Source: Massilia frigida
Lineage (GTDB): Bacteria; Pseudomonadota; Gammaproteobacteria; Burkholderiales; Burkholderiaceae_D
Assembly: GCF_011682175.1 (NCBI RefSeq)
Contig: NZ_WHJG01000049.1
Coordinates: 1 to 47,941, forward strand
Length of the DNA: 47,941 nucleotides
Direction of reading: 5' to 3'
In this document: positions 34,564 through 44,202 of the stretch, piece by piece
Layout of the letters: the number at the start of each line of letters is the position of its first letter
Numbering within the stretch: position 1 is the first letter of the stretch
Notes under the pieces: generated by a model
Seen by the model: the letters and a program-made list of their open reading frames with translations, nothing else
Database searches by the model: none
Told to the model about the DNA's origin: nothing
Program-made: the position numbers and the translations under genes

Positions 34564-34740
34564 ACGTCAATGTGCGTAATTGAACCTATGGGGAGTTTTA
34601 CGAGCTGATGTGCTGGCGCGGTGCACGGTCCGCTTGCCGCGCCATGCTACCCAATAAGTTCGCTTGCGCACAGAAGCACTCGGCCGTTGCGATTACGATA
34701 TAGTTTCTTAATAACCCAGAACAGCGTGAAGGAAGAGCCC

Positions 34741-35244
34741 ATGTCAGCATATAACCATTCCGATCAAGTGGCTGAACTCCGGTCCAAGATCAAGTCGATT
34801 CGCTTCGCCATGTTCACGACCGTCAACGAGCAGGGCCGCCTCGTCAGCCGTCCGATGACCAACCAGGAAACCGACAATGACGGCAACCTGTGGTTCTACA
34901 CCTCCACCGACACCGAATTGTGGGAAGACATCGTGTCGCGCCCGGAAGTGAACATCAGCTTCGCCGAGCCGGACGACCATGTATATGTATCGGTCAGCGG
35001 CCGCGCCGAGCGCATTGTCGACCGCGCCAAGATCAAGGCCATGTGGAACCCGGCAGTCCAGGCCTGGTACCCGCACGGCCCGGACGATCCGCATGTCGTG
35101 CTGGTGCGGGTGGTGTCGGGCAGCGCCGAATATTGGGATTCCAGCGCCGGCAAGGTAGTCAGCCTGTTCGAGATGGCCAAGGCGGTGCTGACCGGCACCA
35201 CGCCCGAGGTCGATCCGGGCGAACACGGCAGGATTAATCTCTGA
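34741..35244 (+). CDS. PPOX-fold family protein (general stress protein 26-like)
   Basis: A 167-residue cytoplasmic protein of the pyridoxamine 5'-phosphate oxidase-like split-barrel family. Landmarks are IKSIRFAMFTTVNEQGRLVSRPM, NLWFYTSTDTELWEDI, PEVNISFAEPDDHVYVSVSGRAE and VVSGSAEYWDSSAGK (the first is read in overlapping parts). This subgroup resembles Bacillus general stress protein 26, which binds flavin or related cofactors. The substrate is unknown. GAAGGAAGAG precedes the ATG. It is transcribed away from prkA and is followed 14 bases later by a DUF445 gene. Confidence 0.85.
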   Translation: MSAYNHSDQVAELRSKIKSIRFAMFTTVNEQGRLVSRPMTNQETDNDGNLWFYTSTDTELWEDIVSRPEVNISFAEPDDHVYVSVSGRAERIVDRAKIKAMWNPAVQAWYPHGPDDPHVVLVRVVSGSAEYWDSSAGKVVSLFEMAKAVLTGTTPEVDPGEHGRINL

Positions 35245-35258
35245 GCCAGCCGCGCTCC

Positions 35259-36494
35259 GTGCACGAAAGCGAGCAGCAGGTCCGGCTGACGCGCATGCGC
35301 CGCATCGCCACCGGCTTGCTGGTGGCGATGGCGGTGCTGTTCGTGATCGCGCGCCTGCTCGAGCCGCGCCACGCGCTCTTCGCCTTCGTGGGCGCGTTCG
35401 CGGAAGCGGCCATGGTCGGCGCCATTGCCGACTGGTTCGCCGTCACCGCCTTGTTCCGCCATCCGCTGGGCTTGCCCATCCCGCATACCGCCATCATTCC
35501 CACGAATAAGGAAAAGATCGGCGAGAATCTGGGCAATTTTCTCGAGACGAATTTCATGAGCTACGATGTGGTGCACGCCGAACTGGTGCGCATCGACTTC
35601 GCCGGCTCGGCCGCGCACTGGCTGGCGCAGCCCGCCAACAGCCGCGCCGTGGCCGACCAGGCTGTCAGCGCGGTGCCGGTGCTGCTGCGCATGATCGATG
35701 ACAAGGATGCCGCCGGCTTCCTGCGCGAAGCCCTGTCCGGCGCGCTCGAAGACGTCAAGCTCGCGCCCATCCTGTCCCAGGTCTTGTCGGTGCTGGCGGC
35801 CGGGCGTCAGCATCACGTGCTGCTGGAACGCCTGCTCGGGATCGTCGCGGGCGCGCTCGACTCGCACCGCCCTTATATCCGCCAGAAAGTGCACGAGCAC
35901 AGCCCCCGCTGGCTGCCGCGCGCCATCGACGAGAAATTCTACGAGCGCCTGATGGAAGCGGTGCAAAATACCTTGGAAGAAATCCAGGGCGAAGACAGCG
36001 AATGGCGCGTGCGTTTCCAGGCCGCCACCGAAGAACTGGTCGATAATCTGGCCCATTCGCCCGAGTACGAAGCCAAGTTGCGCGGCTTGCTGGACAGTAG
36101 CCTGAGCCATCCGCTGTTCCGTACCTATGTCGGACAAGTCTGGGAAGATGTGCGCGACCGGCTGCTGGCCGATGCCGGATCGGATAATTCGCAACTATCG
36201 GCGCACCTGCAAGCGGCCTTGCAAGCCTTCAGCCGCGCGCTGGAGCGCAATCCGGCGATCCAGCAGCGCATCAACGACTGGCTGCGCACCTTCGCCGCCG
36301 AGACCATCGTGGCCAAACGTGAGCTGATCATCGCCCTGGTGCGGCGCGTGATCCGCAGCTGGGATGCGGAAACCATCGCGCGCAAGTTCGAGCTGCATGT
36401 CGGGCGCGACCTGCAATATATCCGCATCAACGGTACCATCGTCGGCGGCCTGGTGGGCCTTGCGCTGCATGGCGTGTCGCTGCTGTTTACTTAG
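35259..36494 (+). CDS. DUF445 family membrane protein (YjiN-like)
   Basis: A 411-residue protein with hydrophobic segments at the N-terminus (ATGLLVAMAVLFVIARLL, then FAFVGAFAEAAMVGAIADWFA) and the C-terminus (YIRINGTIVGGLVGLALHGVS). These flank a long helical middle that probably forms an amphipathic or coiled-coil domain. The GAIADWFAVTALFRHPLGLPIPHTAIIP segment (read in overlapping parts) is the DUF445 hallmark. Its role is unknown. The start is GTG at 35259 with a weak ribosome site; an in-frame ATG 36 bases later (MRRIATG) is an alternative. It is probably cotranscribed with the PPOX gene. Confidence 0.85.
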   Translation: MHESEQQVRLTRMRRIATGLLVAMAVLFVIARLLEPRHALFAFVGAFAEAAMVGAIADWFAVTALFRHPLGLPIPHTAIIPTNKEKIGENLGNFLETNFMSYDVVHAELVRIDFAGSAAHWLAQPANSRAVADQAVSAVPVLLRMIDDKDAAGFLREALSGALEDVKLAPILSQVLSVLAAGRQHHVLLERLLGIVAGALDSHRPYIRQKVHEHSPRWLPRAIDEKFYERLMEAVQNTLEEIQGEDSEWRVRFQAATEELVDNLAHSPEYEAKLRGLLDSSLSHPLFRTYVGQVWEDVRDRLLADAGSDNSQLSAHLQAALQAFSRALERNPAIQQRINDWLRTFAAETIVAKRELIIALVRRVIRSWDAETIARKFELHVGRDLQYIRINGTIVGGLVGLALHGVSLLFT

Positions 36495-36512
36495 CTGGCG
36501 CGGGAGCGTGCC

Positions 36513-36821
36513 TCACTCCGCAACCACGCTGAAGAACACTTCCCCCTCGTAGTTGTCATCCCAGTCGCCGGACCAGTCGCGCAGGCCGAAAATGCCGTGC
36601 ACGATGACCCGGCGCGGCGCCAGCGGATCGATTTCCGTTTCCAGCCGCACTTCCAGATTGCCCAGATGGTGATCGTTGCGCGGTGAGAACGCCGCGTCGA
36701 AGCCAGTCAGCAAGGCCGTGGCCTGGGTGACCCCGGCCGGGAAAATGACCTCCGTACTTTCAAGATGCGGGCCTTCGCCACGTTGGCGGTTGAAGGGGAT
36801 CGTGCCGTTGAGGATTTGCAT
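36513..36821 (-). CDS. Stand-alone copy of the metalloprotease N-terminal domain
   Basis: The 102-residue protein (start MQILNGTIPFNRQRGEGPHL) aligns along its whole length with residues 1-101 of the upstream metalloprotease. Shared positions include GEGP, an aromatic-rich middle, NDHHLG, the strand pattern L-x-V-x-L, and the end GxFGLRDWSxxWDDxYxGxxxFxVxAE. I do not recognise the domain; the pattern of strands suggests a small beta-sandwich, possibly carbohydrate- or partner-binding. There is no signal peptide. The ribosome site AAGGAG lies in the last codons of the protease gene, three bases upstream, so the two are translationally coupled. Confidence 0.75.
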   Translation of the reverse strand: MQILNGTIPFNRQRGEGPHLESTEVIFPAGVTQATALLTGFDAAFSPRNDHHLGNLEVRLETEIDPLAPRRVIVHGIFGLRDWSGDWDDNYEGEVFFSVVAE

Positions 36822-36824
36822 GGC

Positions 36825-39227
36825 TTACTCCTTTGCGTCGTGAGGGGAAGACTGGCCGGTATGCAGCAGATATTGCCCGCCGCGCCGCACTTCGATGCGC
36901 CAGTCCTGGCTGCCCGATCCCTGGCCGGCATCGAGCACCACCGTGCTGATCGTGTGAAAACCCGGACTGAGCGCATGCAGGTCGAGCGTGCTGCCGCGTC
37001 CGATTTCGGTGCCACGGTTGTCGTACCAAAATACCTGCGAGGCGGGCAGGGCTGCCCCGCGCCCGTTGCGCACTTGTGCGCGCAGCAAGGCGGGCAGCGC
37101 GACCGTGCCGCTGGCGGTCGAGGCAATCTCGGCCAGTCCGATCGCCAGGCGCGCGCCGGGCACGATGGGCGCCTGCGCCAATTGGCCTTCCCAGCGCACT
37201 TCGGCGGTGGCAATTCCGCTGCTGGCCAGCACGCGGATGCCGAGCGCCTGCTGGCGGCCGAACAGCTGCTTCGGCACCGTCAGCGCGCTCGCCGTGATAC
37301 GCGGCGCCAGCCCGCGCCAGGTGCCGGCGGCGTCGCGCCATTGCACCAGGAACCACAGCGCATCGCCGGCGGCGCTGTTCCAGCGCAGGTTCAGCGATGG
37401 CGCCAGCGTGTCCGCAGCGCCATCGACGACCAGTTCCAGCGGCGCCGTCCGGCCGATCGTTTGCTCGAAGATCGCTTTGCCGCAGTCGTAGATCACCAGC
37501 CGCGTGGCCGCCGGATCGAAGCCGATCGCTTGCCGTATGCGTAGCGGAAACGCATCGCGCGCGCAGGCGCAGGCGTCTTCCTGCCCCGAGGCGAACAGGC
37601 AGGCGTGCTTGAGCATGTTGCCTTTGTCGTCCTGCAATTCCACCTCGAAGCTGGTCGGCATCGTCCCCAGCGGCTGCGGATAGGCGGGGAAATGAAAGGC
37701 CGGCCGCAGGGTCACCGCGCGCTGGCGCGTGATGGTCATGACCAGGAACAGGTGCGGAGTCTTGATCTTGATCCAGTCGCCCCGTTCCTGTTCGGTCCGG
37801 CCGGCGGCGCCCGGCGCCAGGCTGGCGACGGCCGGAATGCGGCTCAGCAGCGCCTTGTAGGTGTACGGGCTGATCCACTTGTTGCCCGAATAACCCATGA
37901 TGTCGTGCGCATTGGCCGGGTCCTTGACGCTGCCGTCGTTGGTGTCGATGCCGAACTCGCCGATGCTGTCGGAATCGTATCCGCTGTAGCGCGGATAGGC
38001 AGCGTCGGTATTGAGCGGGTTGGCACAGCGGGTCACGTTGTCGCAGGGCGCGTGCGGGCGGCCCAGCGCGTGGCCGAGTTCGTGGGCGACGCTGGCCCCG
38101 CGTCCGGTGCGCGCCACGGCGGCGGCGCCACCGCCGCAGCCGCCCACCGAGCCGGTGCGCACGCCGGTGTTGTACAGGCCCAGCACGATGTCTTCCGAAT
38201 CGCCGCGCATATCGGCCACGGCGTCGAGCAGGTCGTCGAACTTGTCGCAGCCTTCGTTGATGTCGGACTCGATGTCGTCATCGTAGTCCATGCTCACGAA
38301 GCTGGTGATGGTCACTTGCGGAATCGGGAACAGCTTCTCGGTCGTCATCACGGTGTTGACGAAGTCCGCCAGGACCGGCGCGGCAAGGGAGGCCGGGGTC
38401 GCGCCATCGTTGATGTCCGGTCCCGTGTAATTGATGCCGACCGCCATCACCGGCAGCGCCGGAATGGCTTCGAAGTTCAGGGTGCGCTCGAACGTGGACG
38501 AGAACTGGGTGGGGTCGAACGCGGACGCGACGCGCGCGCGCAGGGTCACCGTGCCGACCGCGCGTTCCTGCGGGATGAAGAAGGTGAGCGTGTGGCCGGC
38601 CTGGCCGCGCGCGATCTGGGCGTCGCGGCGCGGCACGATCGGGGCCAGCGGCGTGAGCGTGAGCGTGCCGCCCGGGCCGCTCACGTCAAGCGTGCCGGTC
38701 AGGCTGGGGATGGGCGCCAGGCCGGAATTGGCGTCGTAGTCGACGTACAGGCGCACGGCGGTCGGCTTGTCCGCCACCAGCCGGATCGAGTTGTCCGGAA
38801 ACACGTTCGCGCTATCCAGATGGGCGCTGCTGCGAAAGTGCTGGATGACCTGGCTGATTTCGGCGTCGACAATGATCAGGTCGCCGCGCGGGTTGCCCGG
38901 CGTGGGCGGCGTGATCCGTTCCAGCTCGGCCAGCACCACGAACTGCAGGTTGCCGCTGTAACTGTCATCCCATTCGTTGGACCAGTCGCGCAGGCCAAAG
39001 GTTCCGCCGACCAGCACGCGGGTGGCGTCGGCGAGGTCGATAGTGCTGCTCAGTTCGACGGTCAGGCGGCCAAGGTGATGGTCGTTGTCGTCGAACGTCG
39101 CCGAGTAGCCGGCCATGCCGACGGTGGCGCGCAGGACCCGGCGCGGAAACGCCACGGCCGTCTCTGCCGTTTGCGGTCCCTCGCCGGATGTGGACGGAAA
39201 GTTAAATGAACCAGGCCGGATCTCCAT
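36825..39227 (-). CDS. Metzincin-like zinc metalloprotease with duplicated N-terminal domain
   Basis: An 800-residue protein. Residues 1-101 form a domain also encoded alone by the next gene. Residues 115-255 look like beta-sandwich repeats. The protease core has AHELGHALGRPH (HExxHxxGxxH, residues 382-392) and a Met-turn HDIMGYSG (M444), which together define a metzincin. Several cysteines (GGCGGG, APCDNVTRC) may form disulphides. The C-terminal third has further Ig- or fibronectin-like strands (TAEVRWEGQL, FWYDNRGTEI). No signal peptide is present at MEIRPGSFNF, so secretion would need a non-Sec route, or the enzyme acts inside. GGAGG eight bases upstream fixes the start; a TTG 15 bases earlier is unlikely. 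Confidence 0.8.
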   Translation of the reverse strand: MEIRPGSFNFPSTSGEGPQTAETAVAFPRRVLRATVGMAGYSATFDDNDHHLGRLTVELSSTIDLADATRVLVGGTFGLRDWSNEWDDSYSGNLQFVVLAELERITPPTPGNPRGDLIIVDAEISQVIQHFRSSAHLDSANVFPDNSIRLVADKPTAVRLYVDYDANSGLAPIPSLTGTLDVSGPGGTLTLTPLAPIVPRRDAQIARGQAGHTLTFFIPQERAVGTVTLRARVASAFDPTQFSSTFERTLNFEAIPALPVMAVGINYTGPDINDGATPASLAAPVLADFVNTVMTTEKLFPIPQVTITSFVSMDYDDDIESDINEGCDKFDDLLDAVADMRGDSEDIVLGLYNTGVRTGSVGGCGGGAAAVARTGRGASVAHELGHALGRPHAPCDNVTRCANPLNTDAAYPRYSGYDSDSIGEFGIDTNDGSVKDPANAHDIMGYSGNKWISPYTYKALLSRIPAVASLAPGAAGRTEQERGDWIKIKTPHLFLVMTITRQRAVTLRPAFHFPAYPQPLGTMPTSFEVELQDDKGNMLKHACLFASGQEDACACARDAFPLRIRQAIGFDPAATRLVIYDCGKAIFEQTIGRTAPLELVVDGAADTLAPSLNLRWNSAAGDALWFLVQWRDAAGTWRGLAPRITASALTVPKQLFGRQQALGIRVLASSGIATAEVRWEGQLAQAPIVPGARLAIGLAEIASTASGTVALPALLRAQVRNGRGAALPASQVFWYDNRGTEIGRGSTLDLHALSPGFHTISTVVLDAGQGSGSQDWRIEVRRGGQYLLHTGQSSPHDAKE

Positions 39228-39372
39228 GCCGATTTCCTCCAAATGAATGACAGTCGTTGAACTCCCTGTCAGTCAGCGTAGGCGGCAAAGACGAGCACGG
39301 CACTGTCGCGGCGCAAGCGCGAGGCGCAAGCGCGCGGCGGCGTGCTCTGCGGCACGCAATGCTTTTCGGTTC

Positions 39373-40794
39373 TTATTTCATTTGTTTAATGAGGCGCCAC
39401 GCCATGAAGGAAAGCACGCCGACGCCCGCGAGCAGGGCGCCCCACAGGGCGAACAAGCGGGTGCGGGCGGCGGCTGCCGCCTTGTCCGCGGCGCCGGGCC
39501 CCTCGCCGGCGGCGGCCCTTGCCACTTGCATCGGCCCGGCCACGGCGCCTTCGAGCGCGACGATTTCGGCCGGCGTGAAGCCGGGCGCCACTTGCGCCAG
39601 CGCACTGGCGCCTGGCTTGGCGTCGGTCCGGCCGAAGGCGAGACGGTACGGCGGCTTGCCGTTGGCCAGGAACACCAGCGTGGCCGGCGACCAGGCCAGG
39701 CGCAGCGCCGGCGCGGCCGCGCCCGCAGTCTCCGTGCGTACCACCCATTCGGCCTGGTGCGCGGGCGTGATGCTGATATCGCCCGAGGCGCGTCGCTTGC
39801 CGCCTTGCATCAGCTGATAAAAGGTGGCAGCCGCCACCGGCTCGAAATGCCAAGTCGTCGTCTGGCCGCCCTGGCGGTCGGGCAATTCCACGTAATGGCC
39901 AAGCTGGGCCGGGATCACCACGTTCTGCTCGCCCAGGTCGAGCCCGATGCGCTGCACGGGAATCGCCAGCGCGGCGGGGTAAACATGGTCGTTGGGAAAG
40001 CGGCCCGGCCTGGGCTGGATCACCAGGCGCTCCACGGCCGGCGCCACCGCCGTCGTCAGGGGCGACTCGGCGGTAATGGTGGCAAACTGCAGCGGCTTGC
40101 CCTGGCGCCAGCTCAGGCGTGCGTAGCGGAATGAGCGTGCCTCGAACTCCATGCGCGCGCTGGCCAGCTTCTCGCCGCGCTCGTTGACCAGCCAGGAAAG
40201 ATCGGTGTCGCCGAGCGTATCCCAACGCTTGAGATCGTCGCTCGCTTCCAGCACCACGCGCGCGCTGTAGCTGTCCACTCCGGCTGGCAGGGCGAAGCGC
40301 AAGGCATCGATGGCAACCAAGCTTGCCGGCGCGCCAAGGTCGAGCACCAGGGTATCGATGCCGGGCGCCGCCGCTGCGGCCGGGCGCGAGCGCGTGCTGA
40401 CCGACAGCACCGTGCCGTCGGCGGAGCGCTGCACGTCGATATCGGTGTCGGTGGTGGAACCGGCCGGGCGCGCCGTCTGCACGGCGAACAGGCGCACCGG
40501 CAGGTCGCGCCGCGAGCGTTCGGCCCGTGCCGCCGGTTCCTGCAGGCTGAACGGCAGCTTGTTGCCCTGCGCATCGAACAGGCGCAGGTCGCGCAGGTCC
40601 GCCGTGCGCGCGTGCAGGTAGACATCTTTTGGCAGGCGCAGCTGCACCACCGATTCCTTGCCGCTGACGGTCAACGGCATGGCGTGGCGGTAATCGTCCG
40701 GCTTGTCGCTGGCCGGCGCATCGGCCGCCGCCAGCGGCGAGGCAGCCGCCGCCAGTGCGGCCAGGCACAGGCCGGCCAATGGTTTCTTCAACAT
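39373..40794 (-). CDS. DUF3999 family exported membrane protein
   Basis: A 473-residue protein with an N-terminal signal peptide (MLKKPLAGLCLAALAAAASP, cleavage after LAAA). A large periplasmic, strand-rich region follows (YLHARTADLRDLRLFDAQGN, FRYARLSWRQGK). It ends in a C-terminal anchor (LWGALLAGVGVLSFMAW) with the basic tail RLIKQMK. DUF3999 proteins are regularly encoded just downstream of DUF2339 proteins, as here, and probably work with them in the envelope. No enzymatic role is known. The start at 40794 has GGGAG eight bases upstream. An ATG at 40815 overlaps the DUF2339 stop as ATGA and would add seven residues before the signal peptide. Confidence 0.85.
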   Translation of the reverse strand: MLKKPLAGLCLAALAAAASPLAAADAPASDKPDDYRHAMPLTVSGKESVVQLRLPKDVYLHARTADLRDLRLFDAQGNKLPFSLQEPAARAERSRRDLPVRLFAVQTARPAGSTTDTDIDVQRSADGTVLSVSTRSRPAAAAAPGIDTLVLDLGAPASLVAIDALRFALPAGVDSYSARVVLEASDDLKRWDTLGDTDLSWLVNERGEKLASARMEFEARSFRYARLSWRQGKPLQFATITAESPLTTAVAPAVERLVIQPRPGRFPNDHVYPAALAIPVQRIGLDLGEQNVVIPAQLGHYVELPDRQGGQTTTWHFEPVAAATFYQLMQGGKRRASGDISITPAHQAEWVVRTETAGAAAPALRLAWSPATLVFLANGKPPYRLAFGRTDAKPGASALAQVAPGFTPAEIVALEGAVAGPMQVARAAAGEGPGAADKAAAAARTRLFALWGALLAGVGVLSFMAWRLIKQMK

Positions 40795-40811
40795 GGGTTC
40801 AACTCCCTGGT

Positions 40812-43800
40812 TCATGCCGCGCTCGCTTCCGGCGGCGTATCGTGTTGCGTTGGAAACGGTGCAATATAGCCGATCACGACCATCAGCAAGCCGACGCCGA
40901 CAAAACTGACAATGCGCGCCACCCCGCCGACATCCGACAGGTCGACCAGGAATAGCTTGCCGACCACCAGGCCGAGCAGCACCGCGCCAACCACCCACAG
41001 CTTGCGCGATGCCTGCTTCGCCGCGCGCCACATCAGCAGCAGCGCCGACACGCTCCACACCAGCGACAGCATGGCCTGGATGAACTGCGAGGCGAACAAG
41101 GTGTCGACGTTGTACGGGATGGCCAGATAATGCGCCGCCGTGCGCAGCAGCATCAGGTTGAACCAGGCGTAGCCGGCCCAGGCCAGCGCCGTGGGCACGC
41201 GCGCCAGCAGCAACTGTTCGTTCTCGCCGGGCTGGTCGGCCAGGCGCATGCGGTAGCACACCACCGCCAGCAGCATGGCGAAGCCGCTGGTCAGGTCGAG
41301 CGGGTTGAGCACCGGCAAATAGGGCAGGGGCGACATGGCGCCGTCCTGGGTCAGGTTCCAGACGGCGGCCAGCAGCAGCGACCAGCCGCTCGCCAGCGGA
41401 ACCAGCACGCCCCGGTGCCAGCTGGCAATAGGCGCGGCTGGCCACTTGCCGGCGCGCGCGCGGCCGCTGACCCAGACGATGGCCAGCATCATCAGCCAGG
41501 CCGGGATGAAGTTCGCCCAGCTGCCGCTGGTATGCCAGCCCGCCTGGCTCAGCAGGACCGCGTCGGCGTTATCGACGCCGTACAGCCAGCGCGACACCGC
41601 GATCGCGGCGGCCGGCCAGATCATCAGCCACGGGCCGCCGGTGCGCAGGGTGTGCAGGGCCTGGAGCCACGGCGTGGCGATGGCCCAGCCATTGAGCGGC
41701 CAGCGCTTGAGCAGGTATTCCGACGTCAGCCACAGGCTGGCCAGGGCAATCCCGGCGTCGAGCGCGATGGCGTTGCCGTCGTACAGTTCGGTCAGGATGG
41801 CGACGGTCGCCCCCAGCAGCCCGATCCAGGCGGCAACGCTGAGCCAGCGCAGCGTTTGCCACGCCAGTCGGCGCGCGGCGGCGGCAAACGCCAGCGCCGA
41901 CATGGCCACGGCCATGCCATACGCCGACAGCAGCGACATGCCGTCCGAACGAGCGCCGCCGAACAGCTGGTAATGGCTGTTGAACCAAATGCAGAAAAAC
42001 CCCAGCACGGGAGCGAACCACCAGCCAGCCGACCACATCAGCATGGCCCTGGACAGCTTGGGATACGGCTGTTGCATGGCCCAGCTGCTGAACAGCGCGC
42101 CGCCGAACACGATCAGCGCGCCCAGGAATGGCGTGCGCAACAGCGGTGCCTCCAGCGAGTACGAGGTGAACAGGAGGGCCAAGGTGAGCAGCAGCAAGAC
42201 AGCGCCACTCGTCAGTTGCACGCCCAGCGCCAGGGTGCGCGCCAGCGTCCATTGCATGCGCGTGGCGATGAACGCCAGGATGAGCGATGCCGCCAGCGCG
42301 CTCGCGGCCATGAGTGCGGCCTGCGTGCCGCCGCTGGTGCGCAGCATGACTTCGGTCCAGGCACCGGCGACCATCCACAGCGCGGCCACCGTCAGGAACG
42401 CGCCGCCCAGCCCGGCTGGCAGCGGCGATGGCAGGTCGCCCTTGCGCGAGCGGAAATTGGTGGCCATCAGGAAGGCGGTGCCAGTCAGCAGCAGGAAGCC
42501 CAGCCACAGATTGGCCTTGGCCGCCTCGGCCTGGCCATCGATGCCGCTGATGGCGGCGATAAACGAGATCCACGCACCGGCTTGCACCAGCAGGCCGAAG
42601 GCGACGGTGAGCGCCTGGCGCTGGCGCAGGCCGACCCAGACCACGCCGGCGCCTTCCAGCGCCCACGCGGCCGAGGTCCAGCGGCCATCGAGCGCGAACG
42701 GCAGGGCCAGGGTGCCGAACACCAGCCCGAGGGCCAGGAAGGATTCCACCAGCAGCCTGAAGTTCTGCGCGGCGCGCCGCCACATGGCCAGCGCCGCCGT
42801 GGTGTAGAACAGGCCCAGGCCGAGGGCCGAGAATGCCACGCCGAAACGTGTATCCTTGACCAATCCGTACTGCAAGCCGAAGGCGACCAGCGGCACGCCG
42901 AACACCAGGGTGGCGTCGACATAGTTCTTCAGCGCCGGCGCCTGGCGCGCGGCGTAGGCGATGGCGATGGCCACGTAGAACAGCACGAAGACGATCAGGA
43001 ACAGCTGGGTGGACAGGTAGTTTTCCGGTGCGTAGCGCAGCACGCCCCAGGCCGTGCCGATCACGAAGGTGAAGGCGAAGCCGATCAGGTTCAGCGTGCG
43101 CCACGAGCGCTTGAGCGCGATGCCCAGGATGCCGGCATTTAACAGTGCGTAATACGAAAACAGCGCGATGTGGCTGCCCTGGCCGGTGGACGTCATGATC
43201 GGCGCCAGGAAGCCGCCGGAAATGCCGAACACGGCCAGCCAGAAGGCATTTTGCAGCACCGCCAGCAGGCAGGTGAAGAAGGTCAGTGCGAACAGCAGGC
43301 CGAACGCCAGGCCGGACGGAATCAGCTGGTACATGCGGAACGCGCCGAAGGTGACCAGCATCAGGATGCCCAGCGCCGCGCCTTGCACGGGCAGGCTGAT
43401 GCCGCGCCGGCTGTCGCGGATGCGCCAGCCCCAGACCAGCAGGGCGATATCGGCCATGACGATGCCGGCCAGGCGCAGTTCGATCGGCACGGTGGTGCGC
43501 TCGGCCGCATATTTGAGCAGGAAACTGACGCCGATAAACAGAATCAGCAGGCCAAGCTTGGCGACCAGATTGCCGGTAAACAGCCATTTTTTGGCCGCCA
43601 GCATCCAGGCAGGGGTCGACGCGGCAGGCAGTTCGGCGGGCTCCGGGCGACGCATCGCTTGCGCGGGCTCGGCCGGCGCGGGCCGGGGAGCGGCAGGCGC
43701 GTACGGCACCGGCCGAACAGGTGGCGGCACGGGTGCGCTGACCGGCGGCGCCACCGGCATATAGGCAACCTTGGCTTCGTCGGGAACGGTCCGCGCGGGG

Positions 43801-44120
43801 ATGGGCGGCGCTGCGGGGCGAGGCGCAGCCGGCGGGGCGGCAGCCGGTGCAGCCGCGGGAACGGTAGCCGACGCGGTAGCCGACGCGGTAGCCGACGCGG
43901 TAGCCGGCGCGGTAGCCGACGCGGTAGCCGACGCGCCAGCCGACGCGCCAGCCTGCGCGACAGATGCGGCGCGCTTCAAGTCTTCCTTGAGCGTGATCAC
44001 CTCGGCGGCCAGTGCCGCCACGGTTTTCTCCAGTTCATCGGTCCGCCGCCGGGCCCCCTTGCGAAAGCGCAGGAAGTGAAAATAGAAGGCGAACGGTAGC
44101 AAGAACAGAATTACGTCCAT
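40812..44120 (-). CDS. DUF2339 family polytopic membrane protein
   Basis: A 1102-residue inner-membrane protein. The N-terminal hydrophobic segment MDVILFLLPFAFYFHF is followed by a coiled coil (DELEKTVAALAAEVITLKEDL, read in parts). A low-complexity Ala/Pro/Ser/Thr linker encoded by a 12-bp tandem repeat comes next. More than twenty transmembrane segments follow, beginning with KWLFTGNLVAKLGLLILFIG. Such proteins are widespread, and their function is unknown. The ATG at 44120 has AGGAAAA upstream. It forms a two-gene operon with the DUF3999 gene. Confidence 0.88.
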   Translation of the reverse strand: MDVILFLLPFAFYFHFLRFRKGARRRTDELEKTVAALAAEVITLKEDLKRAASVAQAGASAGASATASATAPATASATASATASATVPAAAPAAAPPAAPRPAAPPIPARTVPDEAKVAYMPVAPPVSAPVPPPVRPVPYAPAAPRPAPAEPAQAMRRPEPAELPAASTPAWMLAAKKWLFTGNLVAKLGLLILFIGVSFLLKYAAERTTVPIELRLAGIVMADIALLVWGWRIRDSRRGISLPVQGAALGILMLVTFGAFRMYQLIPSGLAFGLLFALTFFTCLLAVLQNAFWLAVFGISGGFLAPIMTSTGQGSHIALFSYYALLNAGILGIALKRSWRTLNLIGFAFTFVIGTAWGVLRYAPENYLSTQLFLIVFVLFYVAIAIAYAARQAPALKNYVDATLVFGVPLVAFGLQYGLVKDTRFGVAFSALGLGLFYTTAALAMWRRAAQNFRLLVESFLALGLVFGTLALPFALDGRWTSAAWALEGAGVVWVGLRQRQALTVAFGLLVQAGAWISFIAAISGIDGQAEAAKANLWLGFLLLTGTAFLMATNFRSRKGDLPSPLPAGLGGAFLTVAALWMVAGAWTEVMLRTSGGTQAALMAASALAASLILAFIATRMQWTLARTLALGVQLTSGAVLLLLTLALLFTSYSLEAPLLRTPFLGALIVFGGALFSSWAMQQPYPKLSRAMLMWSAGWWFAPVLGFFCIWFNSHYQLFGGARSDGMSLLSAYGMAVAMSALAFAAAARRLAWQTLRWLSVAAWIGLLGATVAILTELYDGNAIALDAGIALASLWLTSEYLLKRWPLNGWAIATPWLQALHTLRTGGPWLMIWPAAAIAVSRWLYGVDNADAVLLSQAGWHTSGSWANFIPAWLMMLAIVWVSGRARAGKWPAAPIASWHRGVLVPLASGWSLLLAAVWNLTQDGAMSPLPYLPVLNPLDLTSGFAMLLAVVCYRMRLADQPGENEQLLLARVPTALAWAGYAWFNLMLLRTAAHYLAIPYNVDTLFASQFIQAMLSLVWSVSALLLMWRAAKQASRKLWVVGAVLLGLVVGKLFLVDLSDVGGVARIVSFVGVGLLMVVIGYIAPFPTQHDTPPEASAA
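43863..43958 (-). repeat. In-gene minisatellite, eight 12-bp units
   Basis: Eight units of GGTAGCCGACGC (the last three diverged) run from 43863 to 43958 inside the DUF2339 gene. Read on the coding strand they give repeated Ala-Thr-Ala-Ser. Because the unit is 12 bases, copy-number change would alter linker length without shifting the frame. Confidence 0.85.
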
Positions 44121-44202
44121 CAATTTTCCTTGGGTTACAAACTAGGCAATTTTGCATGTTAGCATTCCAAGGGGAAATGACTACTGTAAAATTGTTAGTT
44201 GC

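Noticed and set aside
37605-39209. 534-residue plus-strand frame over the metalloprotease
   Set aside because: Shadow of the protease gene, which has HExxHxxGxxH and a Met-turn in the opposite frame.
41130-43142. 670-residue plus-strand frame over the DUF2339 gene
   Set aside because: Gln/Arg/Gly/His-rich text with no hydrophobic pattern; the minus-strand frame gives a clear polytopic membrane protein.
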